Below, one piece after another: positions 27,548 through 36,774 of a stretch of 64,000 nt of DNA. Position numbers and translations under genes: made by a program. Each line of letters opens with the position of its first letter. Positions within the stretch are counted from its first letter, which is position 1. The stretch comes from Dyadobacter sp. NIV53 (GTDB taxonomy: Bacteria > Bacteroidota > Bacteroidia > Cytophagales > Spirosomataceae), in contig NZ_CP081299.1 of assembly GCF_019711195.1 (NCBI RefSeq), positions 6,792,501 to 6,856,500 on the forward strand. The letters run 5' to 3'. The notes beneath the pieces were generated by a model, which saw only the letters and a program-made list of their open reading frames with translations, made no database searches and was not told the DNA's origin.

Positions 27548-28272
27548 TTACAAATATAATTTAACCATTTCCCGCCAGTATCTCGGACGGTGCGCTTCTT
27601 CTTCCCAAATGAATAAATCATGCCCGACATTGATTTTTGATAAGGCATCGCTTAGCTGTTCGTTATTATTCAGGAAAGAATCCTCCTGTCCAATAACAAG
27701 TATTATTTTTAGTTTTCTAAGCTGTTTTAATATTGTCGAATCAGAAATTTGCGGCACAAAATAATTGGGCATATTGTAATAAATATTCTCATCAGAATAG
27801 CCCTGGAAAAGATCATCAAAAAAAGGCAATGATACAGTAAGGTCATACCGAGAGCTCATTCCTACTACCTTGGTAAATAGAGAAGGATGCCTTAATGCAA
27901 TATTTACAGCGTGATACCCACCCAGGCTGCAACCGGCAACAATGAGTTTCTTTTCAGCATTCGACTTTTTAATAAAAGGAATTACTTCTTTAAGAATATA
28001 ATCTTCGTACTGGATATGCCTTAATATCCGCTGGGGAGGTGGCGCCTGAGAGTAAAAACTTTCGCAATCAATACTGTCAACACAGTATATCCGGAGTTCA
28101 CCAGCTTCAATTTTAGGCCTCAAAGCATCAATGATTTTCCAGTTTTCAAAATCGTAAAATCGTGCAGATCGTGTGGGAAAAAAAGTACCGGAATTCCAGA
28201 ATGTCCAAACACGAGCAGTTCCATATCCCGTTCCAGAACGGGGCTATACCATTTGTGGTAAACTCTTTCCAT
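27548..28272 (-). pseudogene. esterase-like alpha/beta hydrolase gene with one frameshift
   Basis: The full gene of about 241 residues starts at 28272 with MERVYHKWYSPVLERDMELL, then FGHSGIPVLFF. The frame breaks in the T7/C3 tract (28175-28184); adding one base joins PTRSARFYDFENWKIIDALR and the long 3' frame. The nucleophile Ser is in VAGCSLGGYHAVNIALRHP, an acid in VIGQEDSFLNN, and the His in EEEAHRPRYW. It resembles putative esterase / antigen-85-like (YbbA/FrsA-type) cytosolic hydrolases. It precedes no signal peptide. An SGNH hydrolase gene lies just upstream on the same strand, so the two may form an operon. Confidence 0.85.
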
Positions 28273-28328
28273 TATGAAGGGTAAATTTGATTTGAAACTT
28301 TATGATTCACTTTTTATAAATACTTCTT

Positions 28329-28901
28329 TCAATAATTTTTTTTCCAAAGTTCATATCCTTTTGCACTTAAATGCAATCCATCCTGCTCGAAAAGCGAAGC
28401 ACGGGGATGATCCTGGTTGTTGAGCATATCAGGAAAAAGATCAATAAATTTCTGGTTAGGATCTTTCCTGACTTCCAGCTGAATGAGCTCGTTGGTTTCC
28501 CGAATATTTTTGATGAGTTCCCAACGTTTCAGACTTGGTTTTATGGAAATGTAAAAACAGGGGATATCACCAAATCTGCCGCGTATCTGATGAAGCAGTT
28601 CACGATAAAATAAACTGACCTCCTGTGGATTTCTTCCATCGCCTATATCATTGTCGCCGGCATAAATAATAATGCATTTGGCCGAAGTAACAGGAGCAAG
28701 GACCCGCTCAAAAAACCATCCGCAAGCAGCAAGCGTTGAACCGCCAAAACCAAGGTTTACAGGTTTAAATTCTTCGAAATCAGTGTACAAAGTTTTCCAG
28801 AGCGTGATGCTGGAGCTGCCGTAAAAAATGGCTTCGGGCTTGTAACTCAGACTTGCACATTCCTTTTCCACACGCTTCACTTCATCTTCGTACCAAATCA
28901 T
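28329..28901 (-). CDS. SGNH/GDSL-type esterase/lipase
   Basis: 190 residues without signal peptide. SGNH blocks: Ser in YGSSSITLW (block I), Gly in LGFGGST (block II), Asn in YAGDNDIGDG (block III), and Asp/His in DGLHLSAKGYELW (block V). Cytosolic acyl- or acetyl-esterase; substrate unknown. A -7-like TACATTTG (28929-28922, minus strand) and a palindrome lie just upstream. The esterase-like gene follows 57 bp downstream. Confidence 0.9.
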   Translation of the reverse strand: MIWYEDEVKRVEKECASLSYKPEAIFYGSSSITLWKTLYTDFEEFKPVNLGFGGSTLAACGWFFERVLAPVTSAKCIIIYAGDNDIGDGRNPQEVSLFYRELLHQIRGRFGDIPCFYISIKPSLKRWELIKNIRETNELIQLEVRKDPNQKFIDLFPDMLNNQDHPRASLFEQDGLHLSAKGYELWKKNY

Positions 28902-28939
28902 GAGTTTGTTAAAATAATTGCCAAATGTATCATCCTAAT

Positions 28940-28949
28940 GTTACGTAAC
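28940..28949. promoter_or_regulatory. 10-bp palindrome in promoter zone of the SGNH gene
   Basis: GTTACGTAAC, perfect. It lies 11 bp upstream of a minus-strand -7-like box, where a regulator would block RNA polymerase. A circularly related palindrome occurs about 100 bp away (29048-29057). Confidence 0.35.
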
Positions 28950-29047
28950 TGTTACCGTTTCTTCAACAATTTAAAAATAATTTGACCGATTGTGCCGAAT
29001 TACAGGCTGTAAAAACTATAATCATTATTTTATTATAAAATTTTATG

Positions 29048-29057
29048 GTAACGTTAC
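29048..29057. promoter_or_regulatory. 10-bp palindrome upstream of the 145-aa exported protein gene
   Basis: GTAACGTTAC, perfect, 55 bp before the start at 29112. Possible partner site of the palindrome at 28940-28949 in the same divergent region. Confidence 0.3.
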
Positions 29058-29111
29058 AACCATTTACCGGGCTTTTGTTTCTTATAGATATGAACGGATA
29101 AAATCTATAGC

Positions 29112-29549
29112 ATGAAAAAGATAATTTTATTTGGATTGATTTGTTTTGCAGTGATGGCCTACGACAATAAAAATGATTCGAACCCGGTTCCCGTTGCTGA
29201 ATTGAAAACGGCGGTTGTATCCAATCAGCAGGTAACGTCTTTTAGGACCTCTGACGATGAACTGGCAGCAAAACTTATTGCAGTATCAGACAGCCGTTGT
29301 CCATCGAACGCAGTATGTATCGTTGCCGGCAGTGCAAATCTGACATTTAATGTGTCTGATGGCAAAAATCAAACAGATGTTCACGTAGTATTTAGCGGTG
29401 ATGAAAAAAATTCAGGGAGCCAGGAGTTCAAATTAGGTGACCGCACTTATAATCTGACTGTAACCGAAGTGCTGCCATATCCCAAAACTTCAACAAATCC
29501 TTCTCTTGAAGAATACGAGATTAGTGTAAGTATTGAAAAGAAATTGTAA
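29112..29549 (+). CDS. exported protein resembling a lipoprotein but lacking the lipobox cysteine
   Basis: 145 residues. The N-terminus MKKIILFGLICFAVMAYDNK looks like a lipoprotein signal in which the expected Cys (as in VMAC-DN) is Tyr; one G-to-A change from TGC to TAC would explain it. The remaining domain is beta-rich, with a likely disulfide in SRCPSNAVCIVAGSA and a C-terminal YEISVSIEKKL strand. Similar small lipoproteins of unknown function are common in the phylum. With Tyr it could remain as an uncleaved anchor or be secreted. No family name assigned. Confidence 0.7.
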   Translation: MKKIILFGLICFAVMAYDNKNDSNPVPVAELKTAVVSNQQVTSFRTSDDELAAKLIAVSDSRCPSNAVCIVAGSANLTFNVSDGKNQTDVHVVFSGDEKNSGSQEFKLGDRTYNLTVTEVLPYPKTSTNPSLEEYEISVSIEKKL

Positions 29550-29590
29550 GTATTACAGTATTTTAATCTTTAGTGGAGTTAAATTAATAG

Positions 29591-29622
29591 AGGCCTGGTC
29601 AGTTGACCAGGCCTACTTTTTT
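29591..29622 (+). terminator. intrinsic terminator
   Basis: 11-bp perfect stem AGGCCTGGTCA / TGACCAGGCCT with a 2-nt centre, then a six-T run. Between convergent genes. Confidence 0.9.
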
Positions 29623-29672
29623 GTTATATCGAATCCCTATGAAACAGATTTTGTATTTTTGCAGCTCTAAGA

Positions 29673-30467
29673 TTACAACCCAACCTCTGCCTCTTTCCTC
29701 AACAGGATTTTTTCATAAACACTATCCCAAAGATCTATTCTCTTTTGTAGTGATTCAATAGTAGCTTCCTCTGCTTCCTGCCAATATTGTTCATTGTTCC
29801 CACAAAGATTCGAAGTCATTTGCAGTGCCAGATGACTATGATGATCGCCGTCCACTTCAATATGTCTTTCCAGGTAATATTTGAAGATTGAAATGCTGTC
29901 CGGAAAATTTTTATGCATGTCGTTTACAATGGAATGAAACATGCCTGGAATCAGATCTTCGCGCCCGAAAGTAAAAATCGCTGATTGTAAATAATCTTTA
30001 TTGCTTCTGATAATTTCAAATGTGAAGTCTACAAAATTTCGTGCTCCATCAGGCGTATCTGAAGTGGAATATGCCAAATCAAAATCTCCGGTTTCCTTTA
30101 ATTTTTCAACAAACTTTTCGATGGGGGAGATGTCTGCCCCGCATTGATGCATGGCCTGCAAATACAATTCAAAATGACTCATCCTACTGCCAAATTCGTC
30201 AACATCAGATTCTTCACCTACAACATTTTCATTGATCAGATGTCTCGTTGCGGCAGAACCCTTTGGAAACCAGGGTACAGATGTACAGGTCAGGTTATTT
30301 TGCAGCGCTTTTAGTAACGACATAAAATCCCAAACCGCAAAAACATGGTACTGCATAAAGACTTTCAGATCATCAATATCTGTAATAACAGAATAGACTT
30401 TATGATTGATAATTTGCTCCCTCAAAGGTTGAGTTGCCTTAGTTATTCTTTCAATGTGTTGGTTCAT
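29673..30467 (-). CDS. DUF3050 domain protein (heme-oxygenase-like fold)
   Basis: 264 residues, matching DUF3050 along its length: QYHVFAVWDFMSLLKALQ, NLTCTSVPWFP, GEESDVDEFGSRMSHFELYL and YYLERHIEVDGDHHSHLAL. Conserved His/Glu/Asp residues sit in helices like the metal ligands of heme-oxygenase-like proteins, some of which are non-heme diiron oxidases. Enzymatic activity is unproven and the diiron idea is inference. Monocistronic by layout, no signal peptide. Confidence 0.88.
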   Translation of the reverse strand: MNQHIERITKATQPLREQIINHKVYSVITDIDDLKVFMQYHVFAVWDFMSLLKALQNNLTCTSVPWFPKGSAATRHLINENVVGEESDVDEFGSRMSHFELYLQAMHQCGADISPIEKFVEKLKETGDFDLAYSTSDTPDGARNFVDFTFEIIRSNKDYLQSAIFTFGREDLIPGMFHSIVNDMHKNFPDSISIFKYYLERHIEVDGDHHSHLALQMTSNLCGNNEQYWQEAEEATIESLQKRIDLWDSVYEKILLRKEAEVGL

Positions 30468-30692
30468 GCAATAATTATTAAATATTGATTAGCCTAACAC
30501 GCTGGTTTAGCTGGGAGTTCAAACCACAATAACAGATATTAATCCAAAAATTAATTAATCCGGCATTAAAATTTTAAATTGCTTTAGTAATTTATTTGCC
30601 ATTTAAGATTAATAATTGAAGACCAAAATAATCGGCCATTCTCATTTTGTACAATCATACTACTTAAAAATGAATCAATTAAATAGCTCGTA

Positions 30693-32414
30693 ATGAAGAA
30701 TGTAAATTTACTTTTCGTTTTATTAATGTTAACTGCGAATGTAATGGTTTTTATATATTCTTATAAAAATCCTTCATCCATTATTACATCGTGGCCAGAA
30801 CAAATTACTATATGCGGCTCAAATCAAGGTAACCAAATTGTCCCTGCCGATAATGGGAAATTCATCGTTCCGCTTCCCGGCTGGGGGGAATATTCTTATC
30901 GAATTGCCACAAAGCAGGATAGTGCGCAATTTTATTTTGACCAGGGATTAAATATGTATTATGGCTATCACCTTAAAGAAGCATTGGCCTCTTTTAAGGA
31001 AGCATCCAGATTTGATCCCAATGCTATAATGGCTTATTGGGGCCAGGCTCTTGCAATGGGGCCATATTACAACGGAGCTCATACCTATGTAATGCCAACA
31101 GAAATTCAGGCTGTTTTAAAGCGTATGAATGAAATATCGACCGATCCAGATCAAAAAGAAATACAACTAATTAAAGCAATGAATCTTCGGTATTCCTTAG
31201 ATGCCTCTGATTCCAAAAGAAAAGAGCTGAATCTGGCTTATGCGTCTGCAATGCGGGAACTTGTAAAAAAATATCCTGACGATCATGACATAAAAGCGCT
31301 GTATGTAGATGCCGTGATGCTGATACATCCCTGGGATTTCTGGAATAACGATGGTTCACCCAAATCGTGGACAAATGAAGTGGTTGATTTGAGTGAGGGC
31401 ATTCTCAGAAAAAATCCCGATCATCCGGGTGCATTGCATTATCACATTCATCTTACTGAGGCATCGCGTCATCCGGAAGTAGCACTCAATAATGCAGATA
31501 AACTCAAAACACTTTTGCCAGGAATACCGCACATGGTCCATATGTCAAGTCATGAATACCAAAGAAACGGACTTTATGCGAAAGGAGTTGAGGTGAACGA
31601 TCTGGCTGATGAAAATCTGCTTCGTTACAATGTTTTAGCAAAAAACCTGAATCTAAATAAACATAGCCCGCATTATTTTGCGGTGCAGACGTATTGCGCT
31701 ATGAGCGGTGCGATGTATAAAACGGGGATGCAAAATGCATTGCGTTGCCGCAACAGTGTTTCTCCAACTTACGAAAACACGTATGACCAGTATCTGTATA
31801 TGTTGCCTGTGCTTACTTTGGTGCGGCTTGGTAAATGGGAAGAAATATTACGCGACAGTACCAGTCTGGATTCCCGTTGGCATTATGCAGGGTTAATACA
31901 TCATTTTGCAAAAGGAATGGCTTATGTTAATATGAACGAAATTGCTTCAGCTCAGAAACAGCTTACTGAACTCCAGAACAAAGCGAAAGATCCCATATTA
32001 AAAAAGCGGCGCATCCCATTTAATACACCTTCTCAAATTGCTGGTATAGCTGAGGGAATTCTGAATGCGGCCATACTATTCTCACACAAAGAAAATGATA
32101 AGGCTATTAGCAGCCTGATGAATGCCATTGAAATTGAAGATAAATTAATTTATACAGAGCCGAACGACTGGCCGATTTCTGCCCGCCAGTTTTTTGGCGC
32201 TTACCTCTTAAAAATAGGAAAACCGGCCATTGCAGAAATGGTGTATAGAGAGGATTTATTAAGAAATCCTGGTAATGGATGGACTCTGCTGGGCTTATGT
32301 CAAAGCCTTGAAGCACAGTATAAAACTAAACAATTGGCGGAATTTAAAGCCAAATATTTAGTTTCGTTTTCCCACGCAGACGAGTTACCAACCGGTTCGG
32401 TTTATCTTCGATAA
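30693..32414 (+). CDS. large TPR-repeat protein, membrane-anchored or exported
   Basis: 573 residues. One N-terminal hydrophobic segment (LLFVLLMLTANVMVFIYSY), then helical repeats; TPR-like units near residues 85-120 (YGYHLKEALASFKEASRFDP) and further on. A distinctive block with NPDHPGALHYHIHLTEAS, then HMVHMSSHEYQRNG, is rich in conserved His, typical of a family of TPR proteins in many bacteria, and might bind metal. Function not established. It stands alone with gaps on both sides. Confidence 0.75.
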   Translation: MKNVNLLFVLLMLTANVMVFIYSYKNPSSIITSWPEQITICGSNQGNQIVPADNGKFIVPLPGWGEYSYRIATKQDSAQFYFDQGLNMYYGYHLKEALASFKEASRFDPNAIMAYWGQALAMGPYYNGAHTYVMPTEIQAVLKRMNEISTDPDQKEIQLIKAMNLRYSLDASDSKRKELNLAYASAMRELVKKYPDDHDIKALYVDAVMLIHPWDFWNNDGSPKSWTNEVVDLSEGILRKNPDHPGALHYHIHLTEASRHPEVALNNADKLKTLLPGIPHMVHMSSHEYQRNGLYAKGVEVNDLADENLLRYNVLAKNLNLNKHSPHYFAVQTYCAMSGAMYKTGMQNALRCRNSVSPTYENTYDQYLYMLPVLTLVRLGKWEEILRDSTSLDSRWHYAGLIHHFAKGMAYVNMNEIASAQKQLTELQNKAKDPILKKRRIPFNTPSQIAGIAEGILNAAILFSHKENDKAISSLMNAIEIEDKLIYTEPNDWPISARQFFGAYLLKIGKPAIAEMVYREDLLRNPGNGWTLLGLCQSLEAQYKTKQLAEFKAKYLVSFSHADELPTGSVYLR

Positions 32415-32511
32415 AGAATTTTAGCATTGTTTTACGAAATCCAGGAAACTAAGACAAAAAGCTTTATGCTTTTGTTAAATTAGATTCTTATTCACCATTG
32501 AAGAAAATAAC

Positions 32512-32916
32512 ATGGAAATTAAACGTAACGATGCTACAAGAAACCGCCCGGATGGAAGCAGAATTATTGATGCTCCGTATGTTTTTATGGATATTCCAGC
32601 GTTTACAGAACAGTTGAGAAGTGAGAAAAGCTGGGACAAAAACCACAGAAACGGTATTACAGTTTTTAAGTCAGACGAAATTACAATGGTAGTTACAGCC
32701 CTGAAAACAGGAGCAGAAATCTGTAACCATACTGAAAATGTATTTTTTACACTTATGGTACTTCAGGGCGAAATTGTCATCATCACTGCCGATGTCGAAA
32801 AGGATGTTATGAAAGGACAGGCAGTTGCTTTTCATCCGCATATTCTGCACTCGATCAAAGCATTATCAGACTCAACATTGTTGCTGACAAGCTATTGCAA
32901 AAATGGGGTGTCATGA
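32512..32916 (+). CDS. cupin-fold protein
   Basis: 134 residues, small cytosolic beta-barrel: TMVVTALKTGAEICNHTENV, then LQGEIVIITADVEKDVMKGQ and AVAFHPHILHSIKALSDS. His residues in ICNHTEN, FHPH and LHS could bind a metal, but the standard cupin-1 motif is incomplete. Function unknown. Confidence 0.75.
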   Translation: MEIKRNDATRNRPDGSRIIDAPYVFMDIPAFTEQLRSEKSWDKNHRNGITVFKSDEITMVVTALKTGAEICNHTENVFFTLMVLQGEIVIITADVEKDVMKGQAVAFHPHILHSIKALSDSTLLLTSYCKNGVS

Positions 32917-33018
32917 AAGGCCGGATTTGTAAGGGTTGTCTTTATACAATTGGATTATAGTTAAAGTCAAATTCTATTTAAGATATCCTGAAAATATTAA
33001 GGACTATATTTACCAGTT

Positions 33019-33948
33019 ATGAAACAAAATCTTTCAAGGCGTGAAATGTTGCAAATTACCGGGTTGGCCAGTGGTGCTCTGGTGCTAAACCAGTTTGATG
33101 CAGCCGCACAAAAACCTCCTTCTATGTTAACGCGTACAATTCCTTCTTCGGGAGAAAAATTGCCCATTGTCGGACTTGGTTCCTGGCAGCAATTTGATGT
33201 CGGAACAACTTTAAATGAAAGGGACCCGCTCAAAGCTGTTTTGAAAAATATGCAGGAACTGGGTGGAAAAGTAATAGACGCGTCGCCGATGTATGGGAAA
33301 GCGGAACAGGTAATCGGTGAACTTACTGATGAGTTGAAACTGAATGAGCAGTTTTTTCTGGCAACCAAAGTATGGACAACAGGTAAACAAGCCGGGATAG
33401 ATCAGATGAACGACTCGCTCCGCAAAATGAAACGGAGTAAAATCGACCTGATGCAGGTGCATAATTTACAGGATTGGCAAACACACCTGAAAACGCTAAA
33501 AGATTGGAAGGCAAATGGTACAGTCCGTTATATTGGAATTACGCATTACACTGATTCGGCGCATGCGCAACTCGAACAAATGGTAAAATCCAAGGCGGTG
33601 GATTTTGTTCAGTTTAATTATTCTATACGTTCAAGAAATGCAGAAAAAAGTTTGCTTAATGCGGCAAAAGATAATGGCGTTGCTGTAATTATAAACGAAC
33701 CGTTTGAACAGGGAGCTTTGTTCAGAACTGTAAAAGGCAAGGAACTTCCTGTTTGGGCGGCAGATTATGATATTAAATCCTGGGCTCAGTTCTTTCTCAA
33801 ATATATTCTGGGTAACGCCGCCGTTACTTGCGTTATTCCCGGAACTTCTGATGTAAAACATCTTATTGATAATATGGGCGCGGGTTTTGGTAAATTGCCG
33901 GACGAAAATGGCAGGAAGAAGATGGCAGAGTGGATCACGTCAATTTAA
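33019..33948 (+). CDS. exported aldo/keto reductase with Tat signal
   Basis: 309 residues. Twin-arginine signal SRREMLQITGLASGALVL is followed by an aldo/keto reductase TIM barrel. Catalytic residues: Asp in VIDASPMYGKAE, Tyr in MYGK, Lys in FLATKVWTT and His in LMQVHNLQDW. NAD(P)H-dependent reductases of this group are normally cytosolic; Tat export implies a folded protein with bound cofactor. Four bases separate its stop from the first glycosyltransferase gene, but functional linkage is unclear. Confidence 0.88.
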   Translation: MKQNLSRREMLQITGLASGALVLNQFDAAAQKPPSMLTRTIPSSGEKLPIVGLGSWQQFDVGTTLNERDPLKAVLKNMQELGGKVIDASPMYGKAEQVIGELTDELKLNEQFFLATKVWTTGKQAGIDQMNDSLRKMKRSKIDLMQVHNLQDWQTHLKTLKDWKANGTVRYIGITHYTDSAHAQLEQMVKSKAVDFVQFNYSIRSRNAEKSLLNAAKDNGVAVIINEPFEQGALFRTVKGKELPVWAADYDIKSWAQFFLKYILGNAAVTCVIPGTSDVKHLIDNMGAGFGKLPDENGRKKMAEWITSI

Positions 33949-33952
33949 AAGT

Positions 33953-34876
33953 ATGATTTCAGTTATTATTTGCTCAGCAAGAGAGCAGGATTTAAACCAG
34001 GTTAAAGAAAACATTTCTCAAACAGTTGGTGTGCCCTACGAGATCATTGCTTATAATAACAGTGATGGACAACGAGGGATTTGTGAAGTTTATAACGCCG
34101 GAGCGCGGCAAGCACGTTATGATACATTATGTTTCATGCATGAAGATATTGAAATGAAGACGCCTGACTGGGGTAGTAAAGTGGTGAATTTGCTTTCTGA
34201 GCATCCTAAGATTGGGTTGATCGGCGTAGCAGGAGGCGGATATAAATCTGTAACTCCTTCCGGCTGGTATAACTACGGACTTGAAATTAATGGTGGTGCT
34301 TACAGTAATGTATTACAAGGATATAAGCGTGATGAAAAGAAGGAAGGCCATGATTATAATAACCCCAAAAGGGAATTGTTTTCTAAAGTTGCTTGTGTGG
34401 ATGGTTGCTGGCTAAGTACAAGGAAATCAGTTTGGCAGGAATCTCCGTTTGACGAAAAGTTACTGACGAAATTTCACGGTTATGATCTCGATTTTTCTTT
34501 GGCTATTGGAGAAAAGTATGATGTGGTTGTAACATTTGAGGTATTGCTCCGTCATTTTTCGGAGGGGAATTATGATTTGAACTGGTTTGAGGAAATGCTT
34601 AAAGTGCACGCAAAATGGAGTTATCTTTTGCCCGTCAATGCTGATAACATGATTGAAGGAGATCTGTTACAAAACGAAAAATGGGCGTTTCGACGCTTTC
34701 TTCAGGATTCCCTTGACAATGGAATTACTAAATCTGCTTTAATAAATGTGGTCTGGCATTCCAGGAAGTCCAGTTTTATAGGATTTAATCTTATGGTTAA
34801 ATTGGGTTTTGCATTAATGAAAATGAAGCCCAAAAAGAGAAATCCCGTCTATCAGCCCATTCATACCTCGCTTTAA
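33953..34876 (+). CDS. StrF-like (GT-A fold) glycosyltransferase, copy 1
   Basis: 307 residues from MISVIICSAREQDLNQVKEN. It matches the Glyco_tranf_2_5 / StrF-domain group: YEIIAYNNSDGQRGICEVYN, ARYDTLCFMHEDIEM (HED in the place of the DxD metal site) and VAGGGYKSVTPSGWY. The frame is open further upstream inside the reductase gene but homology begins here. A second closely similar gene follows after 8 bp, clearly a tandem duplicate. Probably transfers a sugar to a surface glycan; donor and acceptor unknown. Confidence 0.88.
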   Translation: MISVIICSAREQDLNQVKENISQTVGVPYEIIAYNNSDGQRGICEVYNAGARQARYDTLCFMHEDIEMKTPDWGSKVVNLLSEHPKIGLIGVAGGGYKSVTPSGWYNYGLEINGGAYSNVLQGYKRDEKKEGHDYNNPKRELFSKVACVDGCWLSTRKSVWQESPFDEKLLTKFHGYDLDFSLAIGEKYDVVVTFEVLLRHFSEGNYDLNWFEEMLKVHAKWSYLLPVNADNMIEGDLLQNEKWAFRRFLQDSLDNGITKSALINVVWHSRKSSFIGFNLMVKLGFALMKMKPKKRNPVYQPIHTSL

Positions 34877-34884
34877 ATCCATTC

Positions 34885-35772
34885 ATGATATCCATTCTCA
34901 TATGCTCAGCAAATCCCGGAGATTTATTGCTGGTAAGGAAAAATATAGAAAGTACAATCGGAGCTATTCCCTATGAAATTATCGCTTTTGATAATAGTGA
35001 AGGTAAAAAAGGAATATCTGAGGTTTACAATGTCGGAATTAAACAGGCTAGATACGAACTGATCTGTTTCATGCATGAAGATGTTAGTATAAAAACAAAG
35101 CATTGGGGGAATACTATAATCCGTATTTTTTCAGGAGATCCTGAAATCGGGATTGTTGGCGTAGCAGGAGGAGGTTATAAATCATTGGCACCATCGGGAT
35201 GGTATTGCCCTGAATTCGAAAATCCTGCCCAGTCGTATCAGAATATTCTTCAGGGATATAAGCTTGATAGTAAAGAAGAAGTGCATGCTTATCACAATCC
35301 TTATAATGAACCGCTTAGCGACGTTGTTTGTGTAGACGGGGTTTGGTTTTGCACCAGGAAAAGCATTGCACTTAAAAATCTCTTTGATGAGAAATTATTA
35401 AAAGGCTTCCATGGATATGACCTGGATTTTTGCCTGAACGTGTTTGGAAAACACAGAATTGTAGTGAGTTACGATATTTTAATGAAACATGCATCGGAAG
35501 GTAATTTCAACAATGCATGGCTGAATGAAATTTTGAAATTACATCAGAAATGGAATAAATACCTTCCTTTGACAACATCAGATGTAAGTGAGAAGGAAAT
35601 TTATTTAACTGAAAAACGTGCAATAAAAAAACTGATCGAACAAATGCTTGGCTGGAATTACCCATTTGCGGCCATTCAAAAAATGCTTCTGAACTGTACA
35701 TCTTCGAAACGAATGCCATTCCGTTTATTTTTTAAAGGTTATCTCCATCTTGTAAAACAGACATGGAAATAA
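34885..35772 (+). CDS. StrF-like (GT-A fold) glycosyltransferase, copy 2
   Basis: 295-residue paralogue of the preceding gene, sharing ICSANPGDLL, YEIIAFDNSEGKKGISEVYN, YELICFMHEDVSIKT, VAGGGYKSLAPSGWY and FHGYDLDF. The C-terminal half has diverged, suggesting a different acceptor. It ends 3 bp before the convergent GT2 gene, with no obvious terminator between. Confidence 0.88.
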   Translation: MISILICSANPGDLLLVRKNIESTIGAIPYEIIAFDNSEGKKGISEVYNVGIKQARYELICFMHEDVSIKTKHWGNTIIRIFSGDPEIGIVGVAGGGYKSLAPSGWYCPEFENPAQSYQNILQGYKLDSKEEVHAYHNPYNEPLSDVVCVDGVWFCTRKSIALKNLFDEKLLKGFHGYDLDFCLNVFGKHRIVVSYDILMKHASEGNFNNAWLNEILKLHQKWNKYLPLTTSDVSEKEIYLTEKRAIKKLIEQMLGWNYPFAAIQKMLLNCTSSKRMPFRLFFKGYLHLVKQTWK

Positions 35773-35775
35773 GGT

Positions 35776-36744
35776 TTATCTGTTGAACAAGTTAGCCCAG
35801 ATTGTTTTGGCTTTTAATCCCCACATTTGCCGGTAGATGAATCCGTTTATTGTACCCTTTCGTAATTTGTGGTTATGGTAAAGTGTATCATAATTTTCTT
35901 TTATAATTGCCGCGTACTTAAAAGAAAAAAGAGAATCAATCCGGTTCTCAAAAAGTCTTGTAAACCTGTCAACAAAAGCCTGGTTTCTGTTCCGGTGAAA
36001 AGCTGCACACAATTTAAGCCATATAAGTTCACGTCTTAATTTGGCTACATCCCTGTTTTCATGATAGCTTTTGTCCAGAGTTTTCCTTTTGTTTAAAATA
36101 TCGGTAGAACTGGACGTGTGCTGTCGGTAAGCAACGAGGCATTGTGGAATAAAGTCAATCGAACCCAGATTGGTCGCTACGTAGGCTATCCAGTGATCAT
36201 GAAACTGGTTTGGGTGGAATGGTAAAATATCTGTCAGTAATTCTCTTTTAAAAACACAACTATGGCCTGATACACAGTTTGATAATAAAAAAGTTTCAGG
36301 TTGGTTGCCACGATACAAATGAAGCACATCCGACATTTTTTTATGCATGTCTTTTCCGCTTTCATCTATAAACCGTGAGTCATGGTAAATTAGCAGGTTG
36401 TCACGAATGTTTTCGGCCTGAAGTTTTATTTTATCTAATTCCCAAATATCATCCTGATCCGATAAAGCGATTAATTCACCATTACAAAGTGTTAATGCTT
36501 TTTCAAAATTTCTGACGTATCCCAGATTCTGCTCATTCCTGTAAATTTTTATAAAAGGATAATTGCCGGCAAACTCTTCCAGTATTTTTACAGACGAATC
36601 CGTACTGTAATCATCAACGGCAATAATTTCAATATTTGAATACGTCTGCAGAACAAGTGATTCCAGCTGCTCTCTTAGAAATCGTTCTCCATTGTAAACA
36701 CAAATTGCAATGGAAACCAATGGTGTATTTTCTTTTTCAGGCAT
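35776..36744 (-). CDS. family 2 glycosyltransferase
   Basis: 322 residues. Classic GT2 N-terminus: VSIAICVYNGERFLREQLES, IIAVDDYSTDSS (nucleotide-binding Asp), NLGYVRNFEKALTLCNGELI, ALSDQDDIWE (DxD-type metal site) and FLLSNCVSGHSCVFKRELL. Soluble, probably at the inner membrane face. First or last in a minus-strand glycan cluster with DUF5672, a GT9-like protein, an ABC exporter and another GT2. Confidence 0.93.
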   Translation of the reverse strand: MPEKENTPLVSIAICVYNGERFLREQLESLVLQTYSNIEIIAVDDYSTDSSVKILEEFAGNYPFIKIYRNEQNLGYVRNFEKALTLCNGELIALSDQDDIWELDKIKLQAENIRDNLLIYHDSRFIDESGKDMHKKMSDVLHLYRGNQPETFLLSNCVSGHSCVFKRELLTDILPFHPNQFHDHWIAYVATNLGSIDFIPQCLVAYRQHTSSSTDILNKRKTLDKSYHENRDVAKLRRELIWLKLCAAFHRNRNQAFVDRFTRLFENRIDSLFSFKYAAIIKENYDTLYHNHKLRKGTINGFIYRQMWGLKAKTIWANLFNR

Positions 36745-36774
36745 TTCTATTGGAATTGATCTTGCAATAAGTTG

